From positions 1 through 24,119 of the forward strand of contig CAAGBL010000067.1 of NCBI GenBank assembly GCA_900768045.1: a stretch of 24,119 nucleotides of DNA, in the 5' to 3' direction. The translations under genes were made by a program, and so were the position numbers. The notes under the pieces were generated by a model. The model was not told where the DNA came from. It ran no database searches and saw only the letters and a list, made by a program, of their open reading frames with translations. Below, piece by piece: positions 1 through 6,673 of this stretch (within the stretch, counting starts at the first letter, position 1; each line of letters opens with the position of its first letter). Source of the stretch: an uncultured Alistipes sp. (GTDB lineage Bacteria; Bacteroidota; Bacteroidia; Bacteroidales; Rikenellaceae).

Positions 1-87
1 TACAAGGCGAAAAGTGCGTTGAAAATCACTAACTTACACATTCTCAACGACTTGCCAAATGAGTGGTTGTACCTTTTAGAGTGCTAA
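1..87 (+). CDS. C-terminal end of an unknown protein (5' truncated by window edge)
   Basis: Frame 1 is open from the first base and ends at TAA 85-87. It gives 28 residues with a mixed hydrophobic and charged composition, ending NEWLYLLEC. Nothing in this short tail is diagnostic of a family. It is called because the frame is continuous to the window edge and the next gene begins about 120 bp downstream, after a promoter-like site. The rest of the gene lies outside the window. It could be a chance open frame. Confidence 0.4.
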   Translation, partial: YKAKSALKITNLHILNDLPNEWLYLLEC

Positions 88-150
88 ATGACTGATTGAT
101 AATCATCTACACTTTCTGCATCGGCAAGTAAGTAATTGATTTATGATAAT

Positions 151-158
151 TATATTTG
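151..158 (+). promoter_or_regulatory. Possible -7 element upstream of the FKBP gene
   Basis: TATATTTG matches the Bacteroidetes -7 consensus TAnnTTTG and lies 46 bp before the ATG at 205. No TTG sits at the usual 19-21 nt distance upstream. The nearest, 136-138, is only 12 nt away, so the promoter is incomplete or weak. Confidence 0.3.
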
Positions 159-204
159 GCAAACATATAAGAATATAACTAAATAATCAAAAGCAGCTGA
201 TAGT

Positions 205-603
205 ATGCCACCTATTGACAATCAATATAAAATTAGAAACCAAGAGTTCCTGCAGGAATATGCGCAGAGACCCGGAGTGAAAACTATGTTCAATGGTGTG
301 ATGTACCGGGTGATAAACAAGGGAAATGGTCCCAAGCCTTCGCCTTAAAGCTTTATCTCAGTATATTATACGGGAACGCTCATCAATGGTAAGGTGTTTG
401 ACAAGACGCAGAAAGGTAATCCTGCGACATTTCGTCTCAATGAGCTTATCACAGGATGGTCTAGCGCACTGCGTGAGATGCCCGTGGGCTCACGCTGGGA
501 AATAGTTATTCCATATAACCTTGGCTATGGTTCGCGTTCAGCAGGCGTAATAAAAGCTTACTCCACGCTCATATTTGACATCACATTGTTGGATGTGAGA
601 TGA
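205..603 (+). pseudogene. FKBP-type peptidyl-prolyl isomerase gene with an in-frame stop
   Basis: ATG 205 opens a frame that reaches TGA 601-603 but is broken by a single TAA at 346-348 (codon 48). Both sides of the stop are in the same frame and together give one complete small FKBP of about 132 residues. Before the stop there is an N-terminal helix and a YRVINKGNG strand. After it come YYTGTLINGKVFD, then an LITGWSSAL segment, VGSRWEIVIPYNLGYG, and a final TLIFDITLLDV strand, which are the usual FKBP core elements. FKBPs catalyse cis-trans isomerisation of Xaa-Pro bonds. No signal peptide is seen. The single nonsense codon suggests a recent knock-out. A sequencing error, or internal translation of the downstream part (ATG 394), are alternatives. 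The gene converges with the damaged EamA gene. Confidence 0.75.
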
Positions 604-658
604 TTGGTACTGAATCAAAAAAAACGACCTTATATTAGGCGCTATCAGCATATCATCG

Positions 659-1192
659 CTACCTCACCTTGGGGTTTTGGCTGCAGGAGCTGAGGACGAG
701 AGCAACGCCAAGGAAGATGACTATAGCGAAGAGTAGAGTGTCGGGGTGGAGTTTATCCAATCGCATGGCGACGCTCAGGGCGACAGCCACAACAGGCTGG
801 ATATAGGCATAGATACTTGATGCCGTGGGGGCAACGCTACGGAGCGAGTAGTTGAGCAAAAGATTTGGCAGATAGGTAGGCACGAAGAGAACAAAGAGCG
901 AGGCGAAGAGCATCTTTATATCCATAGCCGAGAAGTCGATAGTAAGCACATCATCGACACCAAAGGGCAAAATAACAAATGTCGAGGCACAATATATCCA
1001 GCGCAGTACAGTGGTAACACGATACTTACCCACAAGCCTCTTGCACAGCACCATATATGATGCCGACACGCACGATGATACGAATATCAGCACATTACCC
1101 CATACGCTCGACTGGGTATGCACACCACTATTACTCGCAAGGATAATAGCCAGCGCTATATACGCATTACGAGCCTTCAACACAGACAACAA
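659..1192 (-). pseudogene. C-terminal half of an EamA/DMT-family permease (5' truncated)
   Basis: The open frame reads leftward from 1192 to TAG 661-659, with only TTG codons available as starts and a TAG a few codons upstream. The 177 residues contain about five or six hydrophobic segments. They match the second repeat of a ten-helix EamA (drug/metabolite transporter) protein, ending in the familiar pattern of SSIYAYIQPVVAVALSV followed by a final helix (LFAIVIFLGVALVLSS). EamA proteins usually run near 300 residues, so roughly the first four helices are absent. The Bacteroidetes-like promoter at 1216-1246 (-) sits just ahead of the break, as if an internal deletion joined the old promoter to the second half of the gene. 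It is probably non-functional. A short, still translated half-permease starting at TTG 1192 cannot be excluded. Confidence 0.7.
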
Positions 1193-1215
1193 AACAATTA
1201 GCTACCCTACCGATG

Positions 1216-1246
1216 CAAAGTTTGTGCCTACGGCCACCGAACACAA
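1216..1246 (-). promoter_or_regulatory. Probable promoter for the truncated EamA gene
   Basis: On the minus strand TTG (1246-1244) is followed after 20 nt by AAACTTTG (1223-1216), one mismatch from TAnnTTTG. The predicted transcript would start near 1209, only about 17 nt before the TTG start at 1192. It is back-to-back with the plus-strand promoter at 1252-1282. Confidence 0.4.
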
Positions 1247-1251
1247 CGGTA

Positions 1252-1282
1252 TTGACACCTAACGAAAATTATGCTATCTTTG
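1252..1282 (+). promoter_or_regulatory. Bacteroidetes-type promoter for the 1294 gene
   Basis: TTG 1252-1254 (within TTGACA), a 20 nt spacer, then TATCTTTG at 1275-1282, an exact TAnnTTTG match. The predicted start near 1289 leaves almost no leader before ATG 1294, which supports choosing 1294 or 1303 as the start rather than the upstream ATG at 1213. Confidence 0.65.
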
Positions 1283-1293
1283 TACTAATAAAT

Positions 1294-2322
1294 ATGGGGA
1301 CTATGGAGGACAACGAGCAGATAAGAAGCCTAACAAGCGAGTTGATGCAAAAGTACATTGGCAGACACATTGACAAGATTAAGCAGCTCGACGGTTGCGA
1401 GGATTTTGTGTGCGACAATCATGTTCGAGGCGAGCGTAGCAAGTCGCACATAATGTACAAGCTCAAAAATGCTGATGGCACGCTATCGCTCTTTAAGGAG
1501 GGCCGCAAATACGAGTTTTTGGTGGAGTTTGACTGCGACGACTTTGCCTATGGCATATACTACGGATGCCGATGCACCTTCGACCCCGATAGCGACATTC
1601 ACCACCAGAAGGCACGATGCGACGAGGAGTGGGAGCACCTCAAAGGCTATACCATTACCAACCTAAACAACACCTTCGTTGACATAGATTTTTCGGAGAG
1701 GGAAAATCCCACAGACAATGCCAACAATGCTACATATTGGCCCTTCTGGTTTCGTGTGGGCGAAGAGGAGAATATTGTGGAGATAGCAGCACTCGCCACA
1801 AGGATAATCAGGAATACATACCACTGGTTTTTCCAAGAGGAGAACTATGCAATAATCCTCAAAGATAGTAATACGCACAAGGCTAAGCGAGGCCCTAAGA
1901 GAGATCGAACCGCCCAAACACGATACACCAACAAAGAGTACGACAAGATTATTAATAGGCTCAAACATTCGACTATCAAAAAGTCAAACGAAACCAAAGC
2001 ATACTGCGACGGTGCAGAGATATATTTCGAAAGGCTCATTGAGACATTGGAGCGTCACAACATTCTTAGTCGCAACACGATCTACGAGAGGTGCTGGGTA
2101 ATAAACGACATGGATAAGTGCCGGTTTGCAGATATTATTGCTGAGTTCAGCAAAAGAATATCCACCAACACGCAAAACATATCATGGAGCCTCTTCTCCC
2201 CCATTATCATGTCGTCAAACCACGGAGTATTCGACGATATACGTAAGCAATATGGACATTGCAAGCGGGGAAATGGCGAGATTATTGAACACATAATTAG
2301 AGAGGTTTTCGAGATAAAATAA
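1294..2322 (+). CDS. Hypothetical protein, 342-343 residues, family not recognised
   Basis: The frame can be extended to ATG 1213, but that start would lie upstream of the promoter at 1252-1282, so ATG 1294 (or ATG 1303, three codons later) is preferred. The protein is hydrophilic, with no signal peptide or membrane helix, and is presumably cytoplasmic. The N-terminal half has a strand-rich, acidic and cysteine-containing stretch (FDCDDFAYGIYYGCRC, DEEWEHL). A basic linker follows (KAKRGPKRDR, near residue 203), then a helical C-terminal half. A basic hinge between two domains would fit a nucleic-acid-related role, but I see no catalytic motif and do not assign one. It stands alone: the next plus-strand promoter is 180 bp downstream. 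Its neighbours are decayed genes upstream and an accessory cluster downstream, so this is probably an accessory gene. Confidence 0.75.
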   Translation: MGTMEDNEQIRSLTSELMQKYIGRHIDKIKQLDGCEDFVCDNHVRGERSKSHIMYKLKNADGTLSLFKEGRKYEFLVEFDCDDFAYGIYYGCRCTFDPDSDIHHQKARCDEEWEHLKGYTITNLNNTFVDIDFSERENPTDNANNATYWPFWFRVGEEENIVEIAALATRIIRNTYHWFFQEENYAIILKDSNTHKAKRGPKRDRTAQTRYTNKEYDKIINRLKHSTIKKSNETKAYCDGAEIYFERLIETLERHNILSRNTIYERCWVINDMDKCRFADIIAEFSKRISTNTQNISWSLFSPIIMSSNHGVFDDIRKQYGHCKRGNGEIIEHIIREVFEIK

Positions 2323-2427
2323 TAGACGTCATTTACACCGTCATTTCTATTATCTACATTTGTGGCAGAGTTCTAATGAAGTCTGCCACACGTTGTTTTT
2401 ATCATGGCGAGATGGCGATTGTCGTCT

Positions 2428-2447
2428 ACTTTTGCCAAGACAAAAGT
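2428..2447. repeat. Short perfect inverted repeat in the gap after the 1294 gene
   Basis: ACTTTTG (2428-2434) and CAAAAGT (2441-2447) flank CCAAGA. The gap from 2323 to 2504 holds no convincing gene. It also has a TACATTTG at 2355-2362 with no TTG partner at the right distance. The hairpin is not followed by a U-tract on the plus strand, so it is not a clear terminator. Confidence 0.45.
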
Positions 2448-2504
2448 TCAATTAAAATCGACTTCTTTAGACTTTACTACGACAAAAAAAAGCAGTCCAA
2501 ACCT

Positions 2505-2535
2505 TTGATAGTTTCGAAAAAAATGTTTAATTTTG
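2505..2535 (+). promoter_or_regulatory. Strong promoter for the RNA/leader and small-gene cluster
   Basis: TTG 2505-2507, a 20 nt spacer, then TAATTTTG 2528-2535 (exact TAnnTTTG). The predicted start is near 2542. The first ATG with a convincing gene is not until 2789, which leaves roughly 245 nt of untranslated transcript. Confidence 0.65.
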
Positions 2536-2541
2536 TAGTGC

Positions 2542-2758
2542 TACTCGCAAGAGTAAGCAAGACATTTTAGAACTGAAAGATCCTCAGACAACAAAACCGC
2601 CAATTTTGTTCGGGTGCTTAGCATTCGACGTGTACACGAGGATATTCTAAGTTGTTCGCTCATTGATTGGGTGCGGACTGCTTGTTTATCTGTATGTGTG
2701 CTAGGCGCTTGGCGGTGCCCGTTGTCGTATGGTTAGGCTCGTAGTACGCACTTTTTTA
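2542..2758 (+). ncRNA. Candidate structured RNA or long structured leader
   Basis: The interval runs from the predicted start of the 2505 promoter to a T6 run at 2752-2757. I see a hairpin with a GCAA tetraloop right at the 5' end (TACTC-GCAA-GAGTA, 2542-2555), a 7 bp hairpin AACAAAA/TTTTGTT around 2592-2612, and CTTAG/CTAAG arms near 2619-2653. A closing helix pairs GTGCG near 2670 with CGCAC (2747-2751) just before the T-run, which gives a terminator-like end. No open frame fills the interval. It could be a free-standing regulatory RNA or a leader controlling the zinc-ribbon gene 30 nt downstream. I could not match it to SRP RNA, tmRNA or RNase P RNA motifs. A Bacteroidetes 6S-type RNA is not excluded. 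Confidence 0.4.
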
Positions 2759-2788
2759 TTTAACTTCAACAATTAAAACATTGTCTTT

Positions 2789-2908
2789 ATGAACACAGAA
2801 TGCCCAAAATGCGGTTGCGAAGATGCACACTTCGACGGTATAGTTTACACATGTCCAGCATGCGACTATGAGTGGCAAGCAGATGTAGAGTTTGAAGATG
2901 AAGAATAA
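2789..2908 (+). CDS. 39-residue zinc-ribbon microprotein
   Basis: ATG 2789 to TAA 2906-2908. Two CxxC pairs, CPKC (residues 5-8) and CPAC (residues 23-26), are spaced by a short beta hairpin, and DYEW directly follows the second pair. This is a classic zinc ribbon that should bind one structural Zn2+. The tail is strongly acidic (VEFEDEE). It resembles the N-terminal zinc ribbon of PhnA/YjdM-type proteins but lacks their second domain. The gene stands 30 nt after a T-run that ends the predicted structured RNA and 88 nt before the 61-residue protein. The regular Cys spacing and the clean start and stop make it a real gene despite its size. Its function is unknown. Confidence 0.72.
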   Translation: MNTECPKCGCEDAHFDGIVYTCPACDYEWQADVEFEDEE

Positions 2909-2996
2909 TTCTGATTGCATTAAAACTTGCACGCATCATCATATCGACACAGATAAATACTCGAACTAAAAACACAACCAAATAAAACCTATACTT

Positions 2997-3182
2997 ATGA
3001 GCAACATTATTAAAGACAACAGCAACAACAACGCAAGCAACATTACAAAACAGGTAGGCGATCTCATAGAGACGGGCCAGAAAAATCCTAAAGGCTTAGT
3101 GGGCACCCTTGCTGGAGCTGCAATAGCGGTAGCAGCGTTTGCGATTAAAACCATCGGCGACATGAATAAGGGTGGTAAATAA
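2997..3182 (+). CDS. 61-residue protein with one hydrophobic Gly/Ala-rich helix
   Basis: The N-terminus is Asn-rich and polar (residues 1-30). It is followed by a hydrophobic helix, about residues 34-52, with small-residue spacing (LVGTLAGAAIAVAAFAI) and then a basic end (KTIGDMNKGGK). It could be a single-span membrane peptide or an amphipathic helix. It lies only 21 nt before the HNH-nuclease-like gene, so the two are probably co-transcribed. Candidate roles are partner, carrier or immunity peptide of that protein, or a small membrane-active peptide. None is shown by the sequence. No family is recognised. Confidence 0.6.
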   Translation: MSNIIKDNSNNNASNITKQVGDLIETGQKNPKGLVGTLAGAAIAVAAFAIKTIGDMNKGGK

Positions 3183-3203
3183 GACCTCAAACACCTATAA
3201 TCC

Positions 3204-3905
3204 ATGGCCGAGATTGCGAATTGCATAGAGGTTGCGCTTAACGAGGGCCTATCGCCAGCCGAGAGAGTCGAGGCGTTGCGGAGAATTAACCAGTTGTATC
3301 GCCACGACCCTCAAGGCGAGGAGGTAGGATATAGCAAGCTACCCGAGGCTATTAGAGAGTTGCTTGAACGTCTATGGAAGTGGGAGCAACGCCAGCGTGT
3401 ATGCCAGTCTAACTGTCGATGGATTCCCGCAAATAGCAAGGGCAATGGGCTCTGCTTAGCAGATAGTGAGTATGTAATGCCATCAACGGGCACATACAAC
3501 AACGTGAGGGGCATGACCATGGGAGAGTTGCACAACGAAAACCACATCGAGGGCATCTACTACAACTCCTGCCAGCCCGACTTCTCAACATGTGCCTATG
3601 ATAGCATCGAGCTAGCAACCAATTCGTTTACCAGATACCAAGCCGACATGTCGGCAGATGAGTCGGGCATTGAAGATAGCATACACGAGCAAGCCATAGC
3701 AGCATTTGCAAAGAAATGGGGCAAGTCGGTGCAGGAGGTTCGTGACTTCTTGTCTGACATCCACACCAAGGATTACAACAAGAGGCGATTGTATGTCCTC
3801 CATGAGTGCGTCGACATCAAGACGGTGATGATAGTTCCTCGTGAGATTCATGCGTTCTACAAGCACTCTGGCGGCATATCGCTATACAAAAGTCTATTTA
3901 GATAA
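3204..3905 (+). CDS. Probable HNH/EndoVII-superfamily nuclease of the polymorphic-toxin type (WHH/LHH/GH-E-like)
   Basis: There are 233 residues from ATG 3204, with an in-frame TAA six bases upstream fixing the ORF. The C-terminal half follows the layout of toxin nucleases of the HNH/EndoVII superfamily: GIYYNSCQPDFS (residues 117-128), a helical spacer with AFAKKWGKSVQEVRDFL, then LHE (199-201), then the closing MIVPREIHAFYKHSGG (209-224). Family members usually read [WL]HH...TMxLVPxxIHxxxxHxGG, so the metal/catalytic histidines H200, H216 and H221 are present while the second H is E201. By family knowledge these act as DNases in Rhs, CDI or T6SS effectors. This protein has no Rhs/CDI carrier, no signal peptide and no obvious immunity gene downstream. 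The N-terminal 95 residues are unassigned. Its upstream neighbour is a 61-residue one-helix protein. It ends at a strong terminator. Confidence 0.68.
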   Translation: MAEIANCIEVALNEGLSPAERVEALRRINQLYRHDPQGEEVGYSKLPEAIRELLERLWKWEQRQRVCQSNCRWIPANSKGNGLCLADSEYVMPSTGTYNNVRGMTMGELHNENHIEGIYYNSCQPDFSTCAYDSIELATNSFTRYQADMSADESGIEDSIHEQAIAAFAKKWGKSVQEVRDFLSDIHTKDYNKRRLYVLHECVDIKTVMIVPREIHAFYKHSGGISLYKSLFR

Positions 3906-3922
3906 GGCCCACCCTACTCAAG

Positions 3923-3950
3923 AAAAGCGTTCCACCACGGAGCGCTTTTT
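3923..3950 (+). terminator. Rho-independent terminator after the nuclease-like gene
   Basis: AAAAGCGTTCC pairs with GGAGCGCTTTT over 11 bp (one T-G) around a five-base loop and ends in T5. It lies 18 bp after the stop at 3905. Confidence 0.85.
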
Positions 3951-3983
3951 GCATTTGTGGCAAGTTTTACGTACCTATACAAA

Positions 3984-4016
3984 AATTTTGCCCCTTGACA
4001 GCAAAGGGCAAATTTA
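3984..4016 (-). terminator. Terminator for the minus-strand YD-repeat lipoprotein gene
   Basis: TTTGCCCTT and AAGGGGCAAA arms on the minus strand form a stem (one bulged base) followed by a T-run (complement of AAAAA at 3981-3985). It lies about 120 bp past the stop of the 4136 gene. Between 4017 and 4135 I see nothing else. Confidence 0.6.
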
Positions 4017-4135
4017 AATATAATGATTAAACTAACTTAAAAACTAAATATTGCATCGGCAAGCAATCCATTAGCCATGCTAGTTACTTAGGGTGGCGTA
4101 ATGAAATAGTGATGGAGGAGTAGCGCTAAGGCTGA

Positions 4136-5239
4136 TTATTGCAACGAATCGCGGTAGGTGATAGCGTATTCGACGACATACTGGGCAATGCGGCGGGGTG
4201 TTGCGAAGCAGGTCTCCTCGACAAGGTTATTCTTCTCGTCATAGCGGTAGCGAGTGACGGTATATTGGTCGTGGAATCTATCGTCGTCGGTAGATTCGAC
4301 AAGCAGGCCATTATCGTCATAGGTATAGCTCTTAAGCGACAAGACATCATCATTTGCAGCTACATGGCGCACCTCAACAACCTGGTTATTAGCATTATAG
4401 AGCGTAGTAATAGACTCGACAACAGTGCCATCAGCATTATAAGTAATAAGCTCGATGAGGTTATCATTACTATCATAGCGACGGGCTACATGGCTCTCAA
4501 AAGCGCCATTAGCATCATACGCAACGACATCCTCGTCACGTCCATTATCGCCATACGTATACTTCTGACGGCTCTCCACAACGTCAAGGGCATCGCACGT
4601 AAGATACTCTGATAGGCGGCCAGCAGCATCGTATGTATACACCTCACGACGCTTAAGCTCCCCACTACCATTATATCGCTGCGACTCAACGAGCTTATTA
4701 TCATCGTTATACTCGGTGCATACCCTACCCACAACCAAGCCATTAGTATCATAGTCGACTCTTTCGTGCAGGTTACCCTTTTTGTCGTAGGTCATGGCAT
4801 AGCGTATATCGACAGTGCCATCGCCCTTAAGCAAAGTGCGCTCCACGACATAGCCATAATCGTCACGCAAATATCTGTTTGAGAATTTATAGCCATCGCC
4901 CTGATATTGATGCTCGGCGAGGTATCCCTTATGGTCGTACGTATATTCCATCTTCTCGAGAAGCAGACTATCGACATCATACTCAACAGACAGACGGAGG
5001 TCGCCACGCTCGTTAAACTCGACATACTTCTTACTTATGAGCTCTGTCTTTACCGTGCGACCATAGCTACCAGCGAGCTCGTACGACGTCTCAACAATAT
5101 TGGCTATATCGCCATATAGCTCTGCACCGTCCCAGTTCTGTCGTTCTTCCAATTCAAGATGTGCTCTACCCTCGTGGTTGCCACACGACACCACAAAAGA
5201 GATCATTGCCAAGGCAAGTATCGCTGTTAGTCTCTTCAT
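4136..5239 (-). CDS. YD-repeat (Rhs-like) lipoprotein
   Basis: 367 residues from ATG 5239. A signal peptide ends in the lipobox VVSC with the acylated Cys at 19, so the protein should be lipid-anchored in the envelope. After a roughly 60-residue lead, the rest is a run of about a dozen 20-23-residue repeats of the form YxYDxxGxLxExxxYDxDGxV, for example YTYDAAGRLSEYL and RYDSNDNLIELITYNADG. These are YD/RHS-type beta repeats, which in other proteins build beta-sheet shells or carbohydrate-binding surfaces. There is no Rhs core protease or variable toxin tip: the repeats simply end near the C-terminus (YAITYRDSLQ). Its convergent neighbour is the HNH toxin-like gene. The ligand is unknown. A promoter sits at 5297-5328. 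Confidence 0.85.
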   Translation of the reverse strand: MKRLTAILALAMISFVVSCGNHEGRAHLELEERQNWDGAELYGDIANIVETSYELAGSYGRTVKTELISKKYVEFNERGDLRLSVEYDVDSLLLEKMEYTYDHKGYLAEHQYQGDGYKFSNRYLRDDYGYVVERTLLKGDGTVDIRYAMTYDKKGNLHERVDYDTNGLVVGRVCTEYNDDNKLVESQRYNGSGELKRREVYTYDAAGRLSEYLTCDALDVVESRQKYTYGDNGRDEDVVAYDANGAFESHVARRYDSNDNLIELITYNADGTVVESITTLYNANNQVVEVRHVAANDDVLSLKSYTYDDNGLLVESTDDDRFHDQYTVTRYRYDEKNNLVEETCFATPRRIAQYVVEYAITYRDSLQ

Positions 5240-5296
5240 ATTTCGTTTACTTAAGCGTGGTTATGGTTATCTGCCAACATATTTGCAGATTAGCTA

Positions 5297-5328
5297 CAAA
5301 GGTAGAAATTATTTGGCTAATTACTCAA
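5297..5328 (-). promoter_or_regulatory. Promoter for the YD-repeat lipoprotein gene
   Basis: On the minus strand TTG (5328-5326), a 21 nt spacer, then TACCTTTG (5304-5297), an exact TAnnTTTG. It leaves a leader of about 50 nt before ATG 5239. Confidence 0.6.
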
Positions 5329-5352
5329 TTATATATAAAAAACTTCTTAAAA

Positions 5353-6546
5353 TCAATCATCTGAGCCCAGCACCGGACTTCGATGCAGCCTAAACAGAGT
5401 CACTACTGCCAATACGAAGGTCAGAACACCATTTACGAGGTATGCCAGACGGTGGTGCGTGGCGTGCAATAGATCATCTGTAAGATCGAGAATAAATGGT
5501 GCAACGAGTATTGCCAAGTAGTTGACAGCCATGACCAATGATAGCGCTAAGGTGGATAGTCGTGGAGGTGCATTTGTCGCTGCCTTATCGTAGACCACAG
5601 GCTGCATGATGCCATATCCAACACCCGTCAATATCGCACCAATCCACAACATGGCAGTAGGTGCATGGTGCAATGACATAAGCACAAGGCCAACACCCAT
5701 AGCCAACAGAGAGATGAAGTTTAGCCACTCTCCAAACCAACCAACAATCTTATCAAGGATAAATCCTGGGGCCATGATAGCAAGGAAGAATAGCGAGATG
5801 ATTACTCCCGACTCCTCATCAGATAGGCCACGTTCCGAGGCAAGGTACGAGGTATTAAATGTCACAACAAGCGACAGATAGGTAATAGCAAAGTAGAATA
5901 GCATCAAGCGTATAATAACGCTACGATTAAGGTTTGTTTGCCTATTTTGAGCTCCACCTAAAGGTTCCGGTTCGGGCCTCGTCTTGCTTATGGCGGGAAT
6001 GAGCAGTAGAGTTACTATAGGCAGAAGGTAGACAATAAATGCCAGATGCCAGTTGACATCTGCAAGATAGCCAACAACCGAGGTGGCGATAACGAGCGTA
6101 AGGTTGTTTACAGCCGAGCTAACACCCAACTGACGCACACGCTGATTACCAGTGAAATACTGCACAATAAGTCCCGTTGATAGCGGAATTATCATACCTG
6201 CACCAATACCCATAATTGTACTGGCGATAATAAGCTCAATGAGATGTGTAGAAAATAGGCTCCAAATGCCACTCAACAAAAATATTACAGTACCAAGAAT
6301 AAGTATCTTAATATTATTTCTACTCACAGACCAACCACCCGAGATAAGCACAAAGGGGATAATCATCAGCGAGGGCAACGACTCGAGCATCGACACCTCC
6401 AGCTCACGAGAATTAGGGAATATGCGGCTTATATCATCAAGAATTGGAGATATTGCCAAGCCGGGCAACGACACTATTGCCGATACGGAGAGTATTGCCA
6501 CAAGCGTAACAAGAGAAATTGTTCCTTTACCAGTATTAATCTTCAT
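5353..6546 (-). CDS. Major facilitator superfamily transporter (DHA1/drug-resistance-like)
   Basis: 397 residues with about 12 hydrophobic helices and a central polar loop (AISKTRPEPEPLGGAQNRQ, about residues 188-206 from this start), the usual 6+6 MFS layout. The N-terminal half holds GISP-type residues after helix 1 (GLAISPILDDIS) and a motif-C-like segment in helix 5 (IMGIGAGMIIPLSTG), typical of proton-coupled antiporters. The frame extends 14 codons upstream to ATG 6588, but the extra stretch (MWHGCCFLHRKKRA) is unlike an MFS start, so ATG 6546 is chosen. The substrate is not predictable; efflux is the likeliest direction. It lies 113 bp upstream of the YD-repeat gene on the same strand, but that gene has its own promoter. 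I could not find an exact TAnnTTTG for this gene. Confidence 0.88.
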   Translation of the reverse strand: MKINTGKGTISLVTLVAILSVSAIVSLPGLAISPILDDISRIFPNSRELEVSMLESLPSLMIIPFVLISGGWSVSRNNIKILILGTVIFLLSGIWSLFSTHLIELIIASTIMGIGAGMIIPLSTGLIVQYFTGNQRVRQLGVSSAVNNLTLVIATSVVGYLADVNWHLAFIVYLLPIVTLLLIPAISKTRPEPEPLGGAQNRQTNLNRSVIIRLMLFYFAITYLSLVVTFNTSYLASERGLSDEESGVIISLFFLAIMAPGFILDKIVGWFGEWLNFISLLAMGVGLVLMSLHHAPTAMLWIGAILTGVGYGIMQPVVYDKAATNAPPRLSTLALSLVMAVNYLAILVAPFILDLTDDLLHATHHRLAYLVNGVLTFVLAVVTLFRLHRSPVLGSDD

Positions 6547-6595
6547 AGCACGTTTTTTTCTATGCAAAAAGCAACACCCATGCCACAACCTTGAT

Positions 6596-6626
6596 TTGCT
6601 TTAGTCGAAAAGATTTAATATTTTTG
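6596..6626 (+). promoter_or_regulatory. Promoter for fmt
   Basis: TTG 6596-6598, a 20 nt spacer, then TATTTTTG 6619-6626 (exact TAnnTTTG). ATG 6674 is 47 bp downstream. It overlaps the leader of the divergent MFS gene. Confidence 0.6.
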
Positions 6627-6673
6627 CATCGTTTTCTAATAGTTCAAATGCATTAACAATACTTAATATTTAT

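Noticed and set aside
1213..1293. N-terminal extension of the 1294 gene to ATG 1213
   Set aside because: It would lie upstream of and across the promoter at 1252-1282, and the extra residues look random.
2376..2570. 64-residue open frame on the plus strand
   Set aside because: It runs through the inverted repeat at 2428-2447 and the promoter at 2505-2535, has no family features and no start context.
2629..2638. Palindrome CGTGTACACG as a protein-binding site
   Set aside because: It is a perfect 10 bp palindrome but lies inside the candidate RNA, well past the promoter, so there is no positional support for an operator.
2542..2758. SRP RNA, tmRNA or RNase P RNA
   Set aside because: None of the hallmark sequences (SRP GGUCAGG...GGAAGCAGCC loop, tmRNA ends, RNase P GAGGAAAGUCC) is present.
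4139..4612. 157-residue plus-strand frame opposite the YD-repeat gene
   Set aside because: Antisense to the repeats of a well-supported lipoprotein; its Ile/Val-rich repeats are the mirror of the YD repeats.
6547..6588. Upstream ATG at 6588 as the MFS start
   Set aside because: The extra residues (MWHGCCFLHRKKRA) do not look like an MFS N-terminus, and the ATG at 6546 gives the normal length.
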